From assembly GCA_023137075.1 (NCBI GenBank), contig JAGLQA010000187.1, positions 1 to 5,197 on the forward strand: a stretch of 5,197 nucleotides of DNA. The letters are read 5' to 3'. The translations under genes and the position numbers were made by a program. This DNA comes from Candidatus Aminicenantota bacterium (GTDB lineage: Bacteria; Acidobacteriota; Aminicenantia; UBA2199). Positions 4,965 to 5,197 of this stretch are shown one piece after another (within the stretch, counting starts at the first letter, position 1; every line of letters begins with the position of its first letter). Under the pieces are notes generated by a model, which was given only the letters and a program-made list of their open reading frames with translations, was not told the DNA's origin and made no database searches.

Positions 4965-5197
4965 TTAACTTAAAATTATCGGCTCCTTCACTGAGGTCGT
5001 TTGACCCTCTTTTACTTCTTCCAGATCGAACAAACAGGACTTTGTCTCATGGGTGACTTTCAAATGGACGGTTTTACCGTTATTTCCCTTTATAAATATA
5101 CCGTCAATTAAATCCTCTTCTTTTAACCCTTTTAAATAGAGTACGAATTCGCCCCTGCCGGTTGTCTTATTGTCTACTCCCTTCGTAAGGATTTCTA
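4965..5197 (-). CDS. C-terminal end of a beta-rich protein (carboxypeptidase regulatory-like fold possible), 5' end beyond window
   Basis: The minus strand is open from the right edge to a TAA at 4967-4965, giving the last 76 residues of a protein whose start lies outside. The sequence alternates short hydrophobic strands with polar turns: GRGEFVLYLKGL, LIDGIFIKG, GKTVHLKVTHET, CLFDLEEVKEG, ending SVKEPIILS. This looks like a small beta sandwich. The GRGEFVLYL stretch resembles the 'G-x-F-x-L' strand of carboxypeptidase regulatory-like (transthyretin-type) domains, which often occur in proteins encoded at the head of contractile-injection operons, including downstream of DUF4255/Pvc16-N domains. 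That link is inference from a fragment. Strand and position suggest it belongs to the same operon, separated from the next gene by the hairpin gap. Confidence 0.6.
   Translation of the reverse strand, partial: EILTKGVDNKTTGRGEFVLYLKGLKEEDLIDGIFIKGNNGKTVHLKVTHETKSCLFDLEEVKEGQTTSVKEPIILS

Noticed and set aside
1..5197. tRNA, rRNA or riboswitch
   Set aside because: No cloverleaf, rRNA-like stretch or recognisable aptamer was found on either strand by eye.

Overview
The window is the structural core of a contractile injection system (phage-tail-like / eCIS-type particle) operon, entirely on the minus strand and transcribed right to left. GC content is moderate. Most genes are tightly packed, with strong AAGGAGG-type ribosome sites. 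The style suggests a Gram-positive (Firmicutes/Clostridia-like, possibly Peptococcaceae) chromosome, but the taxonomic call is weak. No phage head, packaging or lysis gene is visible, so a domesticated tail-like particle or a phage tail module are both possible; the two tube paralogs favour eCIS.

Order in transcription direction: (1) 3' end of a small beta-rich protein, cut by the right edge (5197-4965); (2) a 128-base gap with three hairpins; (3) a 298-residue lysine/glutamate-rich coiled-coil protein (4836-3940); (4) the tail sheath (3938-2385); (5) tail tube protein 1 (2366-1929); (6) a tail-assembly-chaperone-like protein (1913-1548); (7) a 60-codon segment in the -1 frame with no ordinary start codon (1551-1369); (8) tail tube protein 2 (1336-902); (9) a large reading frame of unknown function that starts one base after tube 2 and is still open at base 1 (900-1). 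Segments 3-4 and 8-9 are separated by one base, which points to translational coupling. No convincing promoter or minus-strand terminator was seen, so the transcript probably starts upstream of and ends beyond the window.

Three observations stand out. First, segments 6 and 7 appear to be joined by programmed -1 ribosomal frameshifting. There is a G GGG GGA slippery heptamer directly before the UAA, an AAGGAG 11 bases upstream, and a 12-of-13-pair stem-loop 4 bases downstream. This is the layout of phage tail chaperones (lambda G/GT, P2 E/E+E') but inside an injection-system operon. Second, the leftmost 900 bases look intergenic at first, but they are one uninterrupted 300-codon frame. Third, that frame carries a 131-bp MITE-like element (15-bp perfect terminal inverted repeats, 4-bp target duplication). 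With its duplication it adds exactly 45 sense codons, and it appears to sit inside one copy of an approximately 70-residue repeat.

Together the genes would make the tube and sheath of the contractile tail and the chaperone for its assembly. The coiled-coil protein and the large unknown protein are candidate system-specific parts.
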